64,000 nucleotides of DNA, from positions 3,048,001-3,112,000 of the forward strand of contig JAGUCH010000009.1 of assembly GCA_019096065.1 (NCBI GenBank). The letters run 5' to 3'. The position numbers and the translations under genes were made by a program. The stretch is from Paracyclopina nana (lineage: Eukaryota; Arthropoda; Copepoda; Cyclopoida; Cyclopettidae). Of this stretch, positions 1 to 17,072 are shown piece by piece. Position 1 is the first letter of the stretch; the number at the start of each line of letters is the position of its first letter. The notes under the pieces were generated by a model that searched no databases, had not been told where the DNA came from, and was given only the letters and a program-made list of their open reading frames with translations.

Positions 1-198
1 TCATGTGGTTAATTTTGAAGTGAAAAGACTTTACGAGTTGGATTATAATTTTTTATGAATTTTGGAGACTGGAAACTAAATTGAAAGGTTACGCTCAGGC
101 AGCTTTTTGACGTGAGTTTGTATTCTCGAAGTCATTTCAACAGAATACAAAATTACGTACCCTGCTATTCAACTGAATCCAAATGCTTAGCAAGTTTA

Positions 199-399
199 GG
201 CTGTGTTCACCTGTTCCATAAAAAGACGATTTTCTAGCCTACTATCGTGGATAAAAAACAGCAAATTCAAGCCAGTTTTTAATGACATATTCACTAAAAC
301 CTTATTGAGTTACATCTGACAGTCCTATCTGGGTTTCAAGCATCTTTATACTCATTTTCACATCGATGTTTCCACCATGATATGCAGCTGAACACAGCT
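199..399. mobile_element. 201-bp TIR element (MITE), TTA target duplication
   Basis: The left end GGCTGTGTTCACCTG pairs with the right end CAGCTGAACACAGCT (13 of 15 bases as inverted repeats). TTA flanks both sides (196-198 and 400-402). There is no coding capacity. The ends share the GTTCA(C/T)CT core with other elements in the window, and the interior motif AAACAGCAAATTCAAGCCA recurs near 31490 and, in part, near 33800. The 3-bp TWA duplication is typical of PIF/Harbinger-type MITEs; that class is inferred from the duplication only. Confidence 0.7.
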
Positions 400-549
400 T
401 TATTGGAGGGCATGGATATAAAAACGAAAGAGATGAACACCATCTAGCATGTATTGTGAAGCAACCTTTGCGTGTAGCAGCTTATTACATAGGACTGGAG
501 ATGGCTGAATAATGGGTGATTAGACTGCAATGCAGCATTTTCATTTCAG

Positions 550-3500
550 AGGATTTGGTACCCCAATTGAGCCTTCAACTGGCCTCAGGTCATGCCTCCG
601 TGGGCCCAGCTGGAGAAGTGCTTGCCTATCCAGGATCCATTTTTCACATGGATTGCCTTTTTGACAGGCGAAAGGGCAACCCAGAATGGAGCCCAGAAAA
701 GCAGGGCAAGAAGTATCCAACTGGTGAGAAGAGACATGCTCTCAATTGGTGCCAACTCTAAGTGCCAATTTTTTAATTAAAGGCTGGGTGGTGGATAGCG
801 CAGACCGAGATTGGAAATTTCGTATCAGCCTGTATTACGTCGGTGACGAGGACTCGAATACATTCACGTGCAAAACTCCGCGAGGAAAAACAAACTCCAT
901 CACTGTTCTTGTCATAGGTACGAAAATACTGCGCTACGAACGCGATACATTTTTCAATTTCGTAAATTCAGCTGAGGAAAATGCAGATTTATTTTTTAAA
1001 TCAAGTGAAAAACTTTGGGGTGAAAGCCCAGCGTCAACAACTGGCTGTGGCAGCTGGAATAAGCTACATTTCTCTTGCTCGAAGATGCTAGCTGCGATTG
1101 AATGCAGATTTCCTCAAAATCAATTTATTTCTGCCATGTGCTACATAGTACAAGGAAGCAGTGAGAGATTTCCTGGCAGTATCACTTTGGCCAAATGTAT
1201 TCTCTCCCTGCTTTGTTGCTTCCAACCACGACGATCTTTAGAGCAGCCTAATACTCTGTTCATCTACCGTTCCTTAAGGAATGCATAATGTCGAAACCAT
1301 GCAGAATGACAACTCTACGCAGCTAGTTTATGTACCGAGAATTCCTTTGCGCAAAGGAATTTCGCGTTCCGATTCCTTAAGGAGTTTGTAGATGAACAGA
1401 GCATAAACTCACCTCATTTTCCCACGGTGTAGTATTAAGCTTGCATGCTTCACACACACACCACCAAAAAACTTCTATGTCGTTCACACCGAATTTCCTT
1501 GAACTGTGAACGAGTTTTGTGCGCATTTAAAAGTATAATGCCATGCTAGATAATGTACAGAATTGTGCCAGCTTTAGCCCGGTTCCAACAATGAAAATCA
1601 GTATAGTATGGACACCTTACTTGTACTTATAAGTATAGTATGGTCCGTGCTAGCTCGCGCGCTCAGCTGCACCATACTATACTGGTTAATCGTACTTATA
1701 CTATACTTATTTTGTTGTTGGAACCGGGCTATAATCTTATTCATGTCCAATGAAATAGCCATTATAAGTTCGAAAAAGCCAAACTCTGCAAATTTTTGTC
1801 AACAAATGTTAGCATCTGGTAGCGCTAGTCAACAGGCTCCTGATTCTTAAGAGAAAACTGCTTTTGGTTGTACCCCAACGAAAAATAAAGAACTCAATGC
1901 GGCATGTTGACGATACAGTGCAATATTTCATTCAATTTGCAGATATTGAATGCCCCGAATTCGATATATCCGATGTCGAGTTGGAAAGCAGGATGGAAGG
2001 GCGGAAAATTGGCGACCAAGTCCATTTCACATGTCCGCGGGGATTCAATCTTAAGGGGAAGAACAATCTTAGATGCCAGAGGAATGGTAAACAACTGGAA
2101 ACAGCCAGACTCTGATGCTTATTTTTTCTTATAGCAGAGCTATATTTGCTTGCATTCACTGTAAACGTTTTAGGTGTCTGGTCTGGTGAAACGCCTCACT
2201 GTCAGCCTGTGAGATGCACAGCTCTGGAAATTCTGGACGCTCATCTCAGAGTGCTGAGCCTGAACAACAGCTTCCAAGGAGAGGCCTCGTTTTTGTGCCC
2301 CTTTGGATATGCCCTCGTTGGGCCCGAGTCCATTCAATGCGGCCCAGATGGAGAATGGACTGGGTACGTGCCAAAATGTAGGGCTATCACCTGCCCCGCC
2401 CCTTTGCCGCCCATTAATGGCAAAGTGCTGGACAATGGGCATTACTTGGTGGGCAACACTGTCCAATATTCGTGTGATGAAGGATTTGTCCTCATTGGAG
2501 AGCCCATCATCAGGTGCACCGAGTCTGGACTCTGGTCCCATGCACCTCCATTCTGTAAGACTTTTGCTCAATTTCCACTTCATTGGGAAGGGCCCCAATT
2601 TCTTTGGTAATGTTGGCAAGTTTTGGCAAAGTTTTTAAGCCTCTCTTCAGTTTTCTTCCACATCGACGAAGAAGGCTTTAAATTTGAAAGTGGCTTCAAA
2701 AGTGTTGCTATACTATGTAGACCTTGTATATTTTATGCTGCGTTCAGCTATAGCATTACGGCTAATCTGGACATTGTCATTTACTGCAAACTAGTCATCA
2801 TTCAGTTCATTTTTAAATTGCTGACAAAAATCTAAAGTTTTTCAATTGCTTACGTAGTGATGTAGATGAACATCGCATTAAACTCGCATGCTACTGTGTT
2901 TGATCAATTGCAGAAGGCTGGACCAAAGTTTAGAATGTATGCACAACTCCTTTTGTTGTAGGAAACACAGAGCTTACTAAGCCTGATATGCAATAAGCCA
3001 AAAAAGTATTACACCATAGCAGAAGGTCTAGGCTCTTATATTATGTGTAGTTCCACATAGAATGCATATAGACGAGGTTCTAAGGATCAGAGTGGCCTTT
3101 ATGTCAAGGTCTCGCGAGAGCCATAAATGAGAAGAAAACCAATCACACCACAGTAATTCTCAGTGTCAGGCCATGCACACAATACAAGGTTGTAAGGCAG
3201 CTTACAACTGTGTATTCAAAAGCAGGCTTATTATTTAAGGCTTTTGTAAATGAACTCCTTATATACCATATATGTAGTAGTATACTATGAATGGAAAAAA
3301 AGAGTGATGGCCTCATCTTCCAGCCTTTATCCATCTGTCAGCACATCCTGATTTGTTTTGCTGCCTTAGCATATAGCATAGTAATGCTGGAAAGATGTAT
3401 TATATGAGCTGGTACATTTTGTGGGCATTGAGAGCCTTCTTGTTTTTTGTTTTAGGCAAGAGAGCCTGTCGATTCCCAGGCGACCCCAAAAATGGACGTC

Positions 3501-3652
3501 TAACTCCAGTCAAATTCCTTTACGAGGTCGGAGATCGAATTTCTATCCAGTGTGAAGCGGGTCACATCAATACTGGCAAACAGAAGCTCCAATGTACTCA
3601 AAACGGATCTTGGTCGGATCGAATGCCCACCTGCTTAAGCTACAGAAATTGA
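550..3652 (+). CDS. hig: Hikaru genki-like secreted Ig + sushi protein (5' partial)
   Basis: Five exons can be joined in phase: 550-723, 783-917, 1943-2086, 2174-2554 and 3456-3652 (stop TGA). The first begins with two bases after a CAG acceptor, so at least one upstream exon is missing and the N-terminus with any signal peptide is outside the window. Exons 1-2 encode one Ig domain (motifs YPGSIFHMDCLF, GNPEW, RDWKFRISLYY, TFTCKTPRG). Exons 3-5 encode four sushi/CCP modules, each with the usual four cysteines and a G-x-W before the last Cys (for example GVWSG, GEWTG, SGLWS, GSWSD). One Ig followed by CCP modules, and the wording of the Ig domain, match Drosophila Hikaru genki, a secreted synaptic-cleft protein that organises cholinergic synapses. 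The visible part is about 343 residues. Introns are 59, 1025, 87 and 901 bp; two carry inverted-repeat elements. The hig assignment is from memory of the family; another Ig-CCP paralogue is possible. Confidence 0.85.
1252..1403. mobile_element. MITE family A, copy 1 (hig intron)
   Basis: A 152-bp element inside the 917/1943 intron. Ends are TACTCTGTTCATCTAC and GTAGATGAACAGAGCA, flanked by TAA on both sides (1249-1251, 1404-1406). It contains the perfect 20-bp palindrome ATTCCTTTGCGCAAAGGAAT, and inner CCTTAAGGA palindromes next to each end, so a single strand would fold into a long hairpin. Two further copies lie at 24412-24551 and 56623-56772. Confidence 0.8.
1576..1730. mobile_element. MITE family B, copy 1 (hig intron)
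   Basis: A 155-bp element with 15-bp inverted ends AGCCCGGTTCCAACA / TGTTGGAACCGGGCT and a central block GCTAGCTCGCGCGCTCAGCT. It is diverged from copies 2 and 3 (14596, 18874), so it is probably an older insertion. No clear target duplication is visible with these exact ends; TA on each side would fit if the ends begin at GCCC. Confidence 0.75.
2736..2877. mobile_element. 142-bp TIR element with TTA duplication (hig intron)
   Basis: The left end TGCTGCGTTCAGCTA and right end GTAGATGAACATCGCA are imperfect inverted repeats, with TTA at 2733-2735 and 2878-2880. It has no coding capacity. It belongs to the GTTCA(C/T)CT-ended superfamily and sits in the intron before the last hig exon. Confidence 0.65.
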
Positions 3653-3690
3653 AATATCATCAGCATCATATCCTATTCGCATTTCTTATC

Positions 3691-3696
3691 AATAAA
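3691..3696 (+). promoter_or_regulatory. polyadenylation signal of the hig-like gene
   Basis: AATAAA lies 39 bases after the hig-like stop codon. It fits a short 3' UTR, but no cDNA supports it. Confidence 0.6.
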
Positions 3697-4527
3697 TATC
3701 TATGCGGCGTTCATCTACAAAATATTATGACAATCTTTCATTTGGAGGCCAATGTCAGTTTTGGAAACCGAGAGCAAAAGTGAAAAAAGAAGAGAGTTCA
3801 CAGGTTTTTTCCACATTTTGTAAATGGATAGATTAACAAAAATTGATGGATTCCCCGGTATGAAATATGAACCATAGGTGATCAAAATTTATTGGATATA
3901 AAGAAATGTGAAGAATTGGAAAATTGCCAACAACAGATCTCAGCAGCTAAATACTTGATAAACAGAGATGCTGGTGTGCTAGTAATTAGCTTTACTGCCG
4001 GATGTTGCGCGAAACCGCAACTTCTGCTCGTTTAACTTATGTACACATTTTCACCAATCTGCTGACCACTAACATATACAGCACACTAGGAAGGTTGGAA
4101 TGCAAAAAGCCTCCGGTTATTTTAATTTCGACCATATTACAATGATTTAAATCACGTTTTTTCCTCTTTGACATTTCACAGATTTTTTTTGAAGTCAGGG
4201 TATTTCGGCAGGGTGTGCCAATTGTGAATTAAAAGTGCGTGGGAAAAACGCTTTTTTACGCGGGAGCTCCATTGAATTTGCATCGAAAATTCCCTCAAAG
4301 GATTTCATTCAAATTAACCATGAAAAGAAGCCAATTAAAATCATATTCTATTCAAATGAGAACACGTAAATGCAAAAAAGGTCAACTAGCATTAAAAATA
4401 GAGTCGATGTTAATGCTACGCCCCAGTCAACAGTTTGTTGAGAAAACGTAGTAAGATTTTCCAAATAATAGTGGCAGTGGAAGGCAGAAATGGAGTCCTT
4501 TCATGAAGTCGACAAACATTAGACGAG
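3697..4527. other. intergenic, hig-like to MFS transporter
   Basis: No supported gene. It holds one isolated superfamily end motif (complement of GTAGATGAACGCCGCAT at 3702-3718) and AT-rich sequence. The promoter of the transporter should be here, but I see no convincing core promoter motif. Confidence 0.6.
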
Positions 4528-7115
4528 ATGAAAAAGAAGAACTATTTCCAGCCTTTCTCTTCTTGGTGTGGAGGAGGAGACTTTTTCTCCAGTTTAAAGG
4601 CCAAAATCACACAAAGCAAGGGAGAGGAAAAAGGTGACTTATAGCTAAAAAATATTCTTGATCTTGAAGAAGATATTAATTTTTCAGAGGAGAAAGAAGA
4701 AGAGTTTCTCGACTTCGACCAAGTGCTCAAAAGTATTGGTCGTTATGGATCATGGCAAGTTCGCTTGTTTGTTCTGCTCTCATGTGTGGCCTTAGTTGAC
4801 GGCCTTGTTGAGAGCCTTTTCGAGTTCACGGCCTTCACACCCAAATACCGATGCAATATCCCATTTTGCGAGCACCCGCAAAATACGACCTACTTTTCCA
4901 ATTCTTCTTCTGCTCGTGGAGCCAAAGAAGAGAATAATGGAGAAGTTTTCCCAATTTATGTCCTGCATGGCATTCCTCAAAAATTACTGCAATCTGGAGA
5001 ATCCTGCCAATACTTGGGGTTTCATAGCATGCCACAAATGGATATGGAACAGCAAGCAATCCTCAACAAGGTAAAGCATCATATATTCGAGATTTTGTAA
5101 TTTTTGGCACTTGAAAAAGCAAAACAAGATGCAATTGTTAATTTTATTTTCAGTTTCCAAAACTGAAACAGGCAACCAAAATTAAAAGTACAGTTCTAGA
5201 TTATTATGGAAGAGAAGAGTTTGCTTATACATATAGCGTATGTACGTATTGCAGTACGAACAAAAACGTGCCTTATACTATGTGGGCCATTCATCCATTA
5301 AAGCTGATTAGATCTATGATCACGATAGCATATATAGCTTCTTTCTGCTCTAGCTTCATGGTATTATAAGGGAAAAAATGGCTTCATATCATAATGCATA
5401 AATAATGCAGCTACTGCACCAGCAATTACGAAAGTTTCCGCTTCATTCTGCAGCACGAGCTTTTTTCTGTGAAAAAAAAAACCGTATAAATCACGTGAAA
5501 ATTAGGTTTATGTCCACTTTTTCACCATATGATATATGCTATTCACCACACACTTCATAAATAGCTTCAGAGTATCTATTTTTGACCAACTTATGTGAAC
5601 AATTTTCCCACCATTTTCATTTCCTCAGCAGCTACAACATACAGTAATAATTATTCTTCATTTTCTCGTTTGCAGCAATCGTGTGACTTTTACCAGTCTG
5701 AAGTGAAGAGGAATAGCTCTGATTTGAAGCTAATGAGGTGCAACGAGGCCAATTTAGTTTTTGATGACTCGTTCGCTTCGCGAACGATTGTCTCAGCCTT
5801 TAAATTGACCTGTGGCAAAAAATGGATCAAGAAGTGCATCCAAGTGCTATTTATTGCCTCGCAGCTCCTGGGCTCGGCCTTTTTTGGCTTCCTTGCTGAT
5901 TGCATAGGCCGCAAAAAGGCCTTGCTCATTAGCCTTTGTTTGACTTCCACTTGTGGCATACTGGCAGCCTTTATAAAGGCCAATCCTGGCGGTTTCGCCT
6001 TTTTCTACTTCACCGCTGGTTTGGGCAAGGCTGGCCTTTTTTTCCTGGCCTATCTACTGATTCTCGAGTGCTCAAATAGTCACACTCTGGCCTTGTCCCT
6101 CTACATAAGCAAGGTGTTGGGTGGGCTCATTACAAGTCCACTCGCGGCTGCGATGCCAATATGGTCCAGCCTTCAGCTATTGGCCTTCATTTCGACCTTA
6201 CTGCTGGCTGTGCTTACAGCTGTTTTTGCCAACGAGAGTCCCAGGTGGATGATTGCGAAAGGATACTACGAAAAGGCCAGAGACTTGGCCAAACGAGCTG
6301 CATCCATCAATGGCAAAGAGCTCAAGATACAAACTCTGCATGACAGCAACAAAAAGGCCAACATTGAGCAAAGGCCCACGACGGCACCTGCTGCAACAGC
6401 ATTACCAAAGGCCATCATAGAGGCGATTAGTCAAAATGACTTTTATAAATGGTGGCTGGCCAATCTAGTGCTCCAATGGACTGCACTTGGCCTTTGCTCG
6501 CAAGGCCAAGTGACTAAGGCCCAACTGATGCAGTCAAGGCCTCATGCAAATATGGCCTTTGAGGCCTTGTCATTCCTCACTGGAATCATCTCTGGCCTTC
6601 TCCTATTATGTCATTGGGGCTGGGGCTGCCGGCCTTTGCTGACCTTCAGCCACCTTGTTTCAGCCTTGATGCTACTCGTGCAGAGCTTGGGCCTTTATCT
6701 CATCAACGAACATGTGACCTTATTTGGCCATTTCACAGCAAACATTTCCCTCGGCGTGGGACTTGTTGTACTCCAACTTTTGACCACGTGGATGGCACCT
6801 AAAGGGACCACTTCAAGGGCCAGCCTTTTCGGCCTTTGTTGGGCCTTTTTCCATATCGGACATCTTGCCAGTCACCCCCTCAATGCAGTGGACTCGCAAT
6901 GGATTCCTACTGCAGCAATTGCCACTTTACCGGCCTTGGCGGCCTTCACGGCCTTCTTTTTGCCCGAAAAAGGCCACGACGATGCACAGCTGCCGGAAAA
7001 ATTAGAGGATCTTATTGTTCTGAGCCAAGTTCCGAAGCAATCTTATTTCCAACCACCAGTTTCCACTATCAGCAGTTGGAAGGCCAAAATGAAGGCCACT
7101 CTGGGGTATAATTGA
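4528..7115 (+). CDS. SLC22/organic cation transporter-like MFS carrier
   Basis: Three exons join in phase: 4528-4633, 4688-5070 and 5676-7115 (stop TGA), giving 642 residues. The ATG at 4528 was chosen because its frame runs through the GTGACT donor (54-bp intron) into the conserved N-terminal sequence FDQVLKSIGRYGSWQVRL. Family features: DFDxVLxxIGxYGxxQ start, a large cysteine-rich extracellular loop after the first membrane segment (CNIPFC, potential N-glycosylation NTT and NSS), then CGKKWIKKCIQVLF and the MFS loop signature GFLADCIGRKKALL. A second half of hydrophobic segments ends in FFLPEKGHDDAQLPEKLEDL, resembling the LPET...LPxT tail of OCTs. It would move small organic ions across the plasma membrane; the substrate cannot be read. 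The usual TELYPTxxR motif before the last helices is replaced by TTWMAPKGTTSR, so it is a divergent member. Exon 3 is unusually rich in GGCC. An extra 5' exon cannot be excluded. Confidence 0.85.
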
Positions 7116-7243
7116 TTCATGCTTACAACACGTGTTGTTGTTGTTTTTCGGCTATATATACATTACGCGATCCAGCAAAGTTGTTGGGTGTTCACGATGA
7201 TTAATGGTTATGAGTTATACTTTGGGCTTGCTTGGGCCGAAAA

Positions 7244-7249
7244 AATAAA
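7244..7249 (+). promoter_or_regulatory. polyadenylation signal of the MFS gene
   Basis: AATAAA lies 129 bases after the transporter stop codon; the position is plausible for a short 3' UTR. Confidence 0.55.
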
Positions 7250-8259
7250 TGCTCAAAGTTTGCTGGTTTGGCTGGTGAAAAAATAACATATCCTTTATGT
7301 GAAACATGTGGAGTATTATACCAGACAAAAAATTGAGGGTTTTTTTACCCTCAGCTTGATCCGGATTTTTACATCAAGAGGGCTTACCCTATTTTTCTAA
7401 AATCAGCTTACACTATTTGGTCGAAACTCCTTTTATCTCTCTCGTGTCACATTTATTTCGTCAATTCGACAAAAATGGGAGGAATTCAGTGTTATAACAC
7501 CTTCAAATTGGCAGAGTTATTTGAATTCCTTTCTTGAGGAGGAGAGTGGCCTCTAAAGGTCATGCAGCTCACCAACCTCATTAAATATTTAGCTTGGAAA
7601 AAAGCCGAGGGAATAAAATCTTGCAAAAATCATGAGCCTGTCCAGTGAAGAGAGGAGTTTCGTTTCGCAACATTTTAGATAAGCTGATAAAAGGGAGCTT
7701 CACTTAAAGAACTAACCAAAAAAAAAACAGATAAACCGGTAGACACCTATTTGCAGTTGAAAAATCATTGTTTGCTAGATAAGGATGTTCAATAAATAAA
7801 AACGGGTTTCGTAGCTGCCATTTTTAAATTAAAACATTAAAACATTAAAATGTTTTATCAATCAATAGTCAAAGTTCAAGTATTTTTCCCTAGTAAAGAA
7901 CCATTCACTGTAATAAAATAGGGAAAGCCACACATTATCCATGATGCAGGAAATTAAAAGTAGCCACACCCATAAGTAATGGAAACAACAGTAAGCCATA
8001 ATCATAGCACTCAAAATGTCAGCTTTCAGCCTAATTTCCAATACAGTCGTATTAGGTGTAAGCTACTATGAAAACTGTAAGAGTACCTTAAGATAGAAAT
8101 TCTCCCAGTGTGCATTATTAGCTTCTAGTGTGTCATGTGCCATCACAATTTCCCAGCTTTTTGCCACTACTATACGCTAAGCGCTACTGTAATACATTAT
8201 GCTAATTGAATTAGTCAGCCCCAAAGAGCTGAAGCAGCAGCTAGTACATTAATTTCGAA
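7250..8259. other. intergenic, MFS transporter to Tmc
   Basis: AT-rich with no supported gene. The Tmc promoter and 5' UTR are expected in the last few hundred bases, but no clear TATA or initiator was picked out. A small imperfect repeat of AAAACATTAAAACATTAAA occurs near 7830. Confidence 0.6.
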
Positions 8260-13279
<5,020 letters not shown>

Positions 13280-13458
13280 TTTCAAATGACTTCGATTACC
13301 GTAACAATTTTTAGTTTTAGTTACTGTGAAGAACTAGTTCCAATAGATTATGAATAGCCAAAAGTTTACTTTCATCTTGACATAATTTTTTTTACGAATT
13401 TTTTTATAAAAATGAAGCATAGGTAAATTCTACTTTTTAGCCCTCAATAGCAAACACA

Positions 13459-13464
13459 AATAAA
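13459..13464 (+). promoter_or_regulatory. polyadenylation signal, proximal Tmc end
   Basis: AATAAA lies 180 bases after the TAA at 13277-13279, as expected for the short Tmc transcript form. Confidence 0.45.
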
Positions 13465-14201
13465 ACAGCCAATTAAAATGGCTTAATGTCCTTTTTCATG
13501 GGAGTTTTCATCTCCGGAATCTGAAATTCATCTCAGAATGAATAAGTTTCCTGACATCGTGATTTTCTGTTGATGAACTCCCTGGGCATATTAATTCAAA
13601 ACATGCATGCACATCATACAGCTATGGTATGGTTTGATTACAGGCCTGGCTCACAACTTCCCCACAAAACAAATAATCCCTATTTTTTATCTATTAAATC
13701 CTGCCTTAAAATAAACTTAGCTAAAAATGAAAATTTTTTGCATTATCGTATTCTATATGATGAACTGACTGCACACATACCTTTTTTTAAATGCACTTCT
13801 ATTCCTTAACGAGATATTCAAATTTAAAGTTTGACTTTTTGTCGCAATTTCGCGTAGCTCAAATCATAAATTTTTTCTTACTTTTGATAAGTTTTTAGTT
13901 TTGGTAGCTTTAGTTATAACATTTATGACCAATTGATGTAATTTTTTTTTTAAATAATTAATTTTCATAAACACTATTTATAATATATTTTTTCTCATTT
14001 TTATGCTTTAAGTTGTTCAAAAGTATACCAATTATTTTTTCTCATTTTTTTTTATATTGAAATATATATATTTCAATAAGTAATTGTATATTTTATTAAT
14101 TAAATATACCATTTTTTATGTAGTTTTAATTCAAATTTTTTTTAACATGCCCTACATTTGTTATTACTTTGTTAAATATGTAATTCCCAACTAATTTGAT
14201 A

Positions 14202-14771
14202 TAGTGACTCCTGATTATTTATGTATTCATGCTGCATGCCATAACGATGAACTTGCTCAACGGAAATCACATCTAACTGCTGTAAAGACTGCCTGGCTTC
14301 TCCAAACTATCGAATTGTATCACTTCAAATTATGGCTATATTTTATTGCCACTTTTTCCTATCTGTTTGGATTTAGTGACTCCTAATTATTTATCTATTC
14401 ATGCTACATGCCATAACGAGGAAGTTGCTCAACGGAATTCACATCTAACTGCTGTAAAGACTGCATGACTTTTCCTAACTATCGAATTGCATCACTTTAA
14501 ATTATGGCTATATTTTATTGCCACTTTTTCCTATCTGTTTGGATTTAGTGACTCCTAATTATTTATCTATTCATGCTGCATGCCATAACGAGAAAAGCCC
14601 GGTTCCAACACGGGATATCAGCATAGTATAGTACGGTAAACCAGTTAAGTCAGGTTGAGCTGAGCGCGCGAGCTAGCTGTGACCTGACTATGCTAAAAAG
14701 TCAAGTTACATCTCCTGACTATGCTGATTTTCCTTGTTGGAACCGGGCTAAAGTTACTCAACGGAATTAGT
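14202..14771 (+). repeat. 172-bp tandem repeat, 2.4 units, third unit split by a MITE
   Basis: Units start at 14202, 14374 and 14546 with TAGTGACTCCT(A/G)ATTATTTA and are highly similar. The third unit runs to 14595, is interrupted by MITE family B copy 2, resumes at about 14753 with GTTACTCAACGGAAT, and is lost after about 14771. The two intact units show what the site looked like before insertion. Confidence 0.9.
14596..14749. mobile_element. MITE family B, copy 2
   Basis: A 154-bp element with ends AGCCCGGTTCCAACA and TTGTTGGAACCGGGCT, flanked by AAA on both sides (14593-14595, 14750-14752). It differs from copy 3 (18874-19027) at about three positions, so the two moved recently. There is no coding capacity; the centre is GAGCTGAGCGCGCGAGCTAG. 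Confidence 0.88.
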
Positions 14772-15896
14772 AAAATGATCCCATCTATATTACCACTAAA
14801 TACATTTAGGACTTAACAGAAGTTGTGTATTTATTCCATATTTTTAAGAAATTTCAAATCTAACTTAGCAAACTGTTCAGAGATGGCTCTGCTTGCAATT
14901 CAATAATTTTTGAAATTGTTCTTATCAATAACTTTGAATGGTTTTAGGATTTGAAAAATCATCATTAATAGATGTTGTTTGGAACAACATTAAAACTGAG
15001 TAAGCAAGTATTATTCCTCTTATTTTCACACAAAAACTGAGATTTTTTTAATATTTCAATATTTTATTCTATGTAACACAATCACTAATCACCACTCTAT
15101 TTTTCTATGACAGAACTCTTCATGACTTCAAGATTTATACTTGAAATGAGTCATAACTCATTATTGCCGAGTGAGCTTACAAATTTCAGGCTTGCAGAAT
15201 AATTTATTATTTTTAGTATGTGTATTTATTATGAGAAGTGGTCCTGACAAAAATAAACATTATAGATTTTGCAATTAAAAATAAATAAATAATTCCCAAC
15301 TTATTCCATAGAATATAGAATAAAGATGAATAAAAAACAAAAATAATTAAAAATAATAATAAAAAATGGTAATTTAAAAGCAATGTACACGTATATTTAA
15401 TTCCATTTTAATCTAAACTGATTATGTTTAGTAGATATTAACCTACCAATTATTTCCATATTATTTCCAACAAAATAGGAATAAATGGAAAGAAAATAGA
15501 CTGTAGACATTATAAAAAATTAAAAAAAAAATAAAAAATTAAATCCCTACTTAATCCATAGAATATGGAATAAGAACAAATAAAGTAGTACTATAGCCAA
15601 ATTACAATAATTAATAAGTCTCTAATTTGTTAATATTTTTTTTTTAATTAATCATGCGCTATCCTTAGAGTGTGAATGGCATATTGAAAACAAAAAATAA
15701 CTCATATCTTTGTTTTTTAGTGATCCCTATTTCTGATTTCATATGTTTAGCGATATCGTTACGCTTTTATTGCCACTAGTTGACACTAATCGGGATTTCA
15801 ATACACTACGAAATCCCTATATTTGAACAACTATTTTTCATTTTGTTTTGTGGGGTTTCTTTTCAATCAATCAACGAAATTTCATCTGTGGGCGAG

Positions 15897-16115
15897 CCAG
15901 CCACTCCTGAGGAAAAGGGAAGTCTGTGCAATAGGTTCATTCTCGATGCTGTTGGCATCACGGAGTTTCCTCCTTCCCAAAGAGCCAAATTAGTGCCAGA
16001 ACCAAAATCGACGTTGGACAACATCGAGGACGCAGACGAGCTGATGAGTAACAAAAAACCTCCCAAGATATGGATCAGCAAATCTGCCAGCATGGATGAT
16101 GACCTGAATGAGTAG
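15897..16115 (+). CDS. candidate distal C-terminal exon of Tmc
   Basis: An open frame ending at TAG (16113-16115) encodes ATPEEKGSLCNRF, then a hydrophilic acidic tail ending in SASMDDDLNE. Composition looks coding. Two acceptors precede it: CGAG before 15897 (phase 0) and CCAG before 15901 (phase 1). The phase-1 acceptor fits the donor of Tmc exon 11 (13110), so skipping exon 12 would read ...NGKA-A-TPEEKG in frame. The phase-2 donor at 13275 does not fit either acceptor, so the link stays unresolved; an unseen small exon is also possible. An AATAAA follows at 16343. It could instead be a separate gene's exon, but nothing else nearby supports that. Confidence 0.45.
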   Translation, partial: PATPEEKGSLCNRFILDAVGITEFPPSQRAKLVPEPKSTLDNIEDADELMSNKKPPKIWISKSASMDDDLNE

Positions 16116-16342
16116 AAAGTCCATATGGAAACATAAGAATGCATTTCCTACGACATATTCACCCCTCCGTTAAAAGACGTTATTTTTCAGCTGAGCAGTC
16201 CATTTGTCACCTTCCAAAAAGATGCTTCTTCATCTGTGTGGCATGTCTTCTCAATTATTATGATCTCTCGTGTCACAACTTCAAACGAATAATTTTAAAT
16301 TGAATGAATATTATTGACGTAATCATGCCTTTCCAAAGGTCA

Positions 16343-16348
16343 AATAAA
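16343..16348 (+). promoter_or_regulatory. polyadenylation signal, distal Tmc end
   Basis: AATAAA lies 228 bases after the TAG at 16115 and is followed by a T/GT-rich stretch, consistent with a real transcript end here. Confidence 0.45.
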
Positions 16349-17072
16349 ACTTTATTTGGAAATGTGCATTTTTAATGTCACATTTTTCTATTTTCCTAAT
16401 TTTGCAATCTTCAAACTATGTTTATGGTATGCATCTATGTTTTCAATGTTTTTCGAATTTATTTAAGAAGTAAACTTTTAAAAGCAGCCTGGGTGATCTT
16501 GAAGTATCAATCAGCTCACTGTAAACATTTATACAACTCTGAGTCACTTTCTGTAATTGTCAATTAAGGCCTCGCGTTGATGGATCAACTTGCGTTTTTT
16601 CTCTGATTTCGTAAATTGTTATCATTACACCGCATGACTGACAGCATCCAGATTACTCTTGAGGCAATTTAAAAATGTGTGTAATTTTTTTCCAAAATGG
16701 CTACTTTCCCATTTCACTGCCGGCTGCTGCTTTTGCTGAGCCGTGAAATGAAATGGCGGTGACACATTTCAACAAATGGACTTGCCGAATTTTTAATGGG
16801 CAATAAATGGCGTCGAAGCGAGTCGAAAAAATATTCCCCCTGAGCTGTGATGCTCAAAAAAAAACTGCACTATGGGAAATTGAAGACCACATGAGATTTT
16901 ATGATTGATCTCTGATGAATTCATGCAACATCTGTTTCATCAATTCCTCATCATATTACAATGACAATGCGACAAAATGACTCATCACATTTTTTATTTG
17001 AAAACTCTCAAGCAGATTCGTCATTTGTCATGCTCTGCAAAAGTTGGGGAAAATCAGACATTCCACTTCCAA

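Larger units (their letters stand above)
13280..15896. other. AT-rich stretch between Tmc exon 12 and the distal coding exon
   Basis: About 2.6 kb of very AT-rich DNA with long A and T runs and TAATT-like low-complexity sequence. It contains a 172-bp tandem repeat with a MITE inserted in it (14202-14771). I see no further convincing coding exon. It is probably intron or 3' UTR of Tmc. Confidence 0.5.

Noticed and set aside
14204..14386. 60-codon frame in the Tmc distal region considered as a hidden exon
   Set aside because: It lies in the 172-bp tandem repeat and is not kept open in the next unit.
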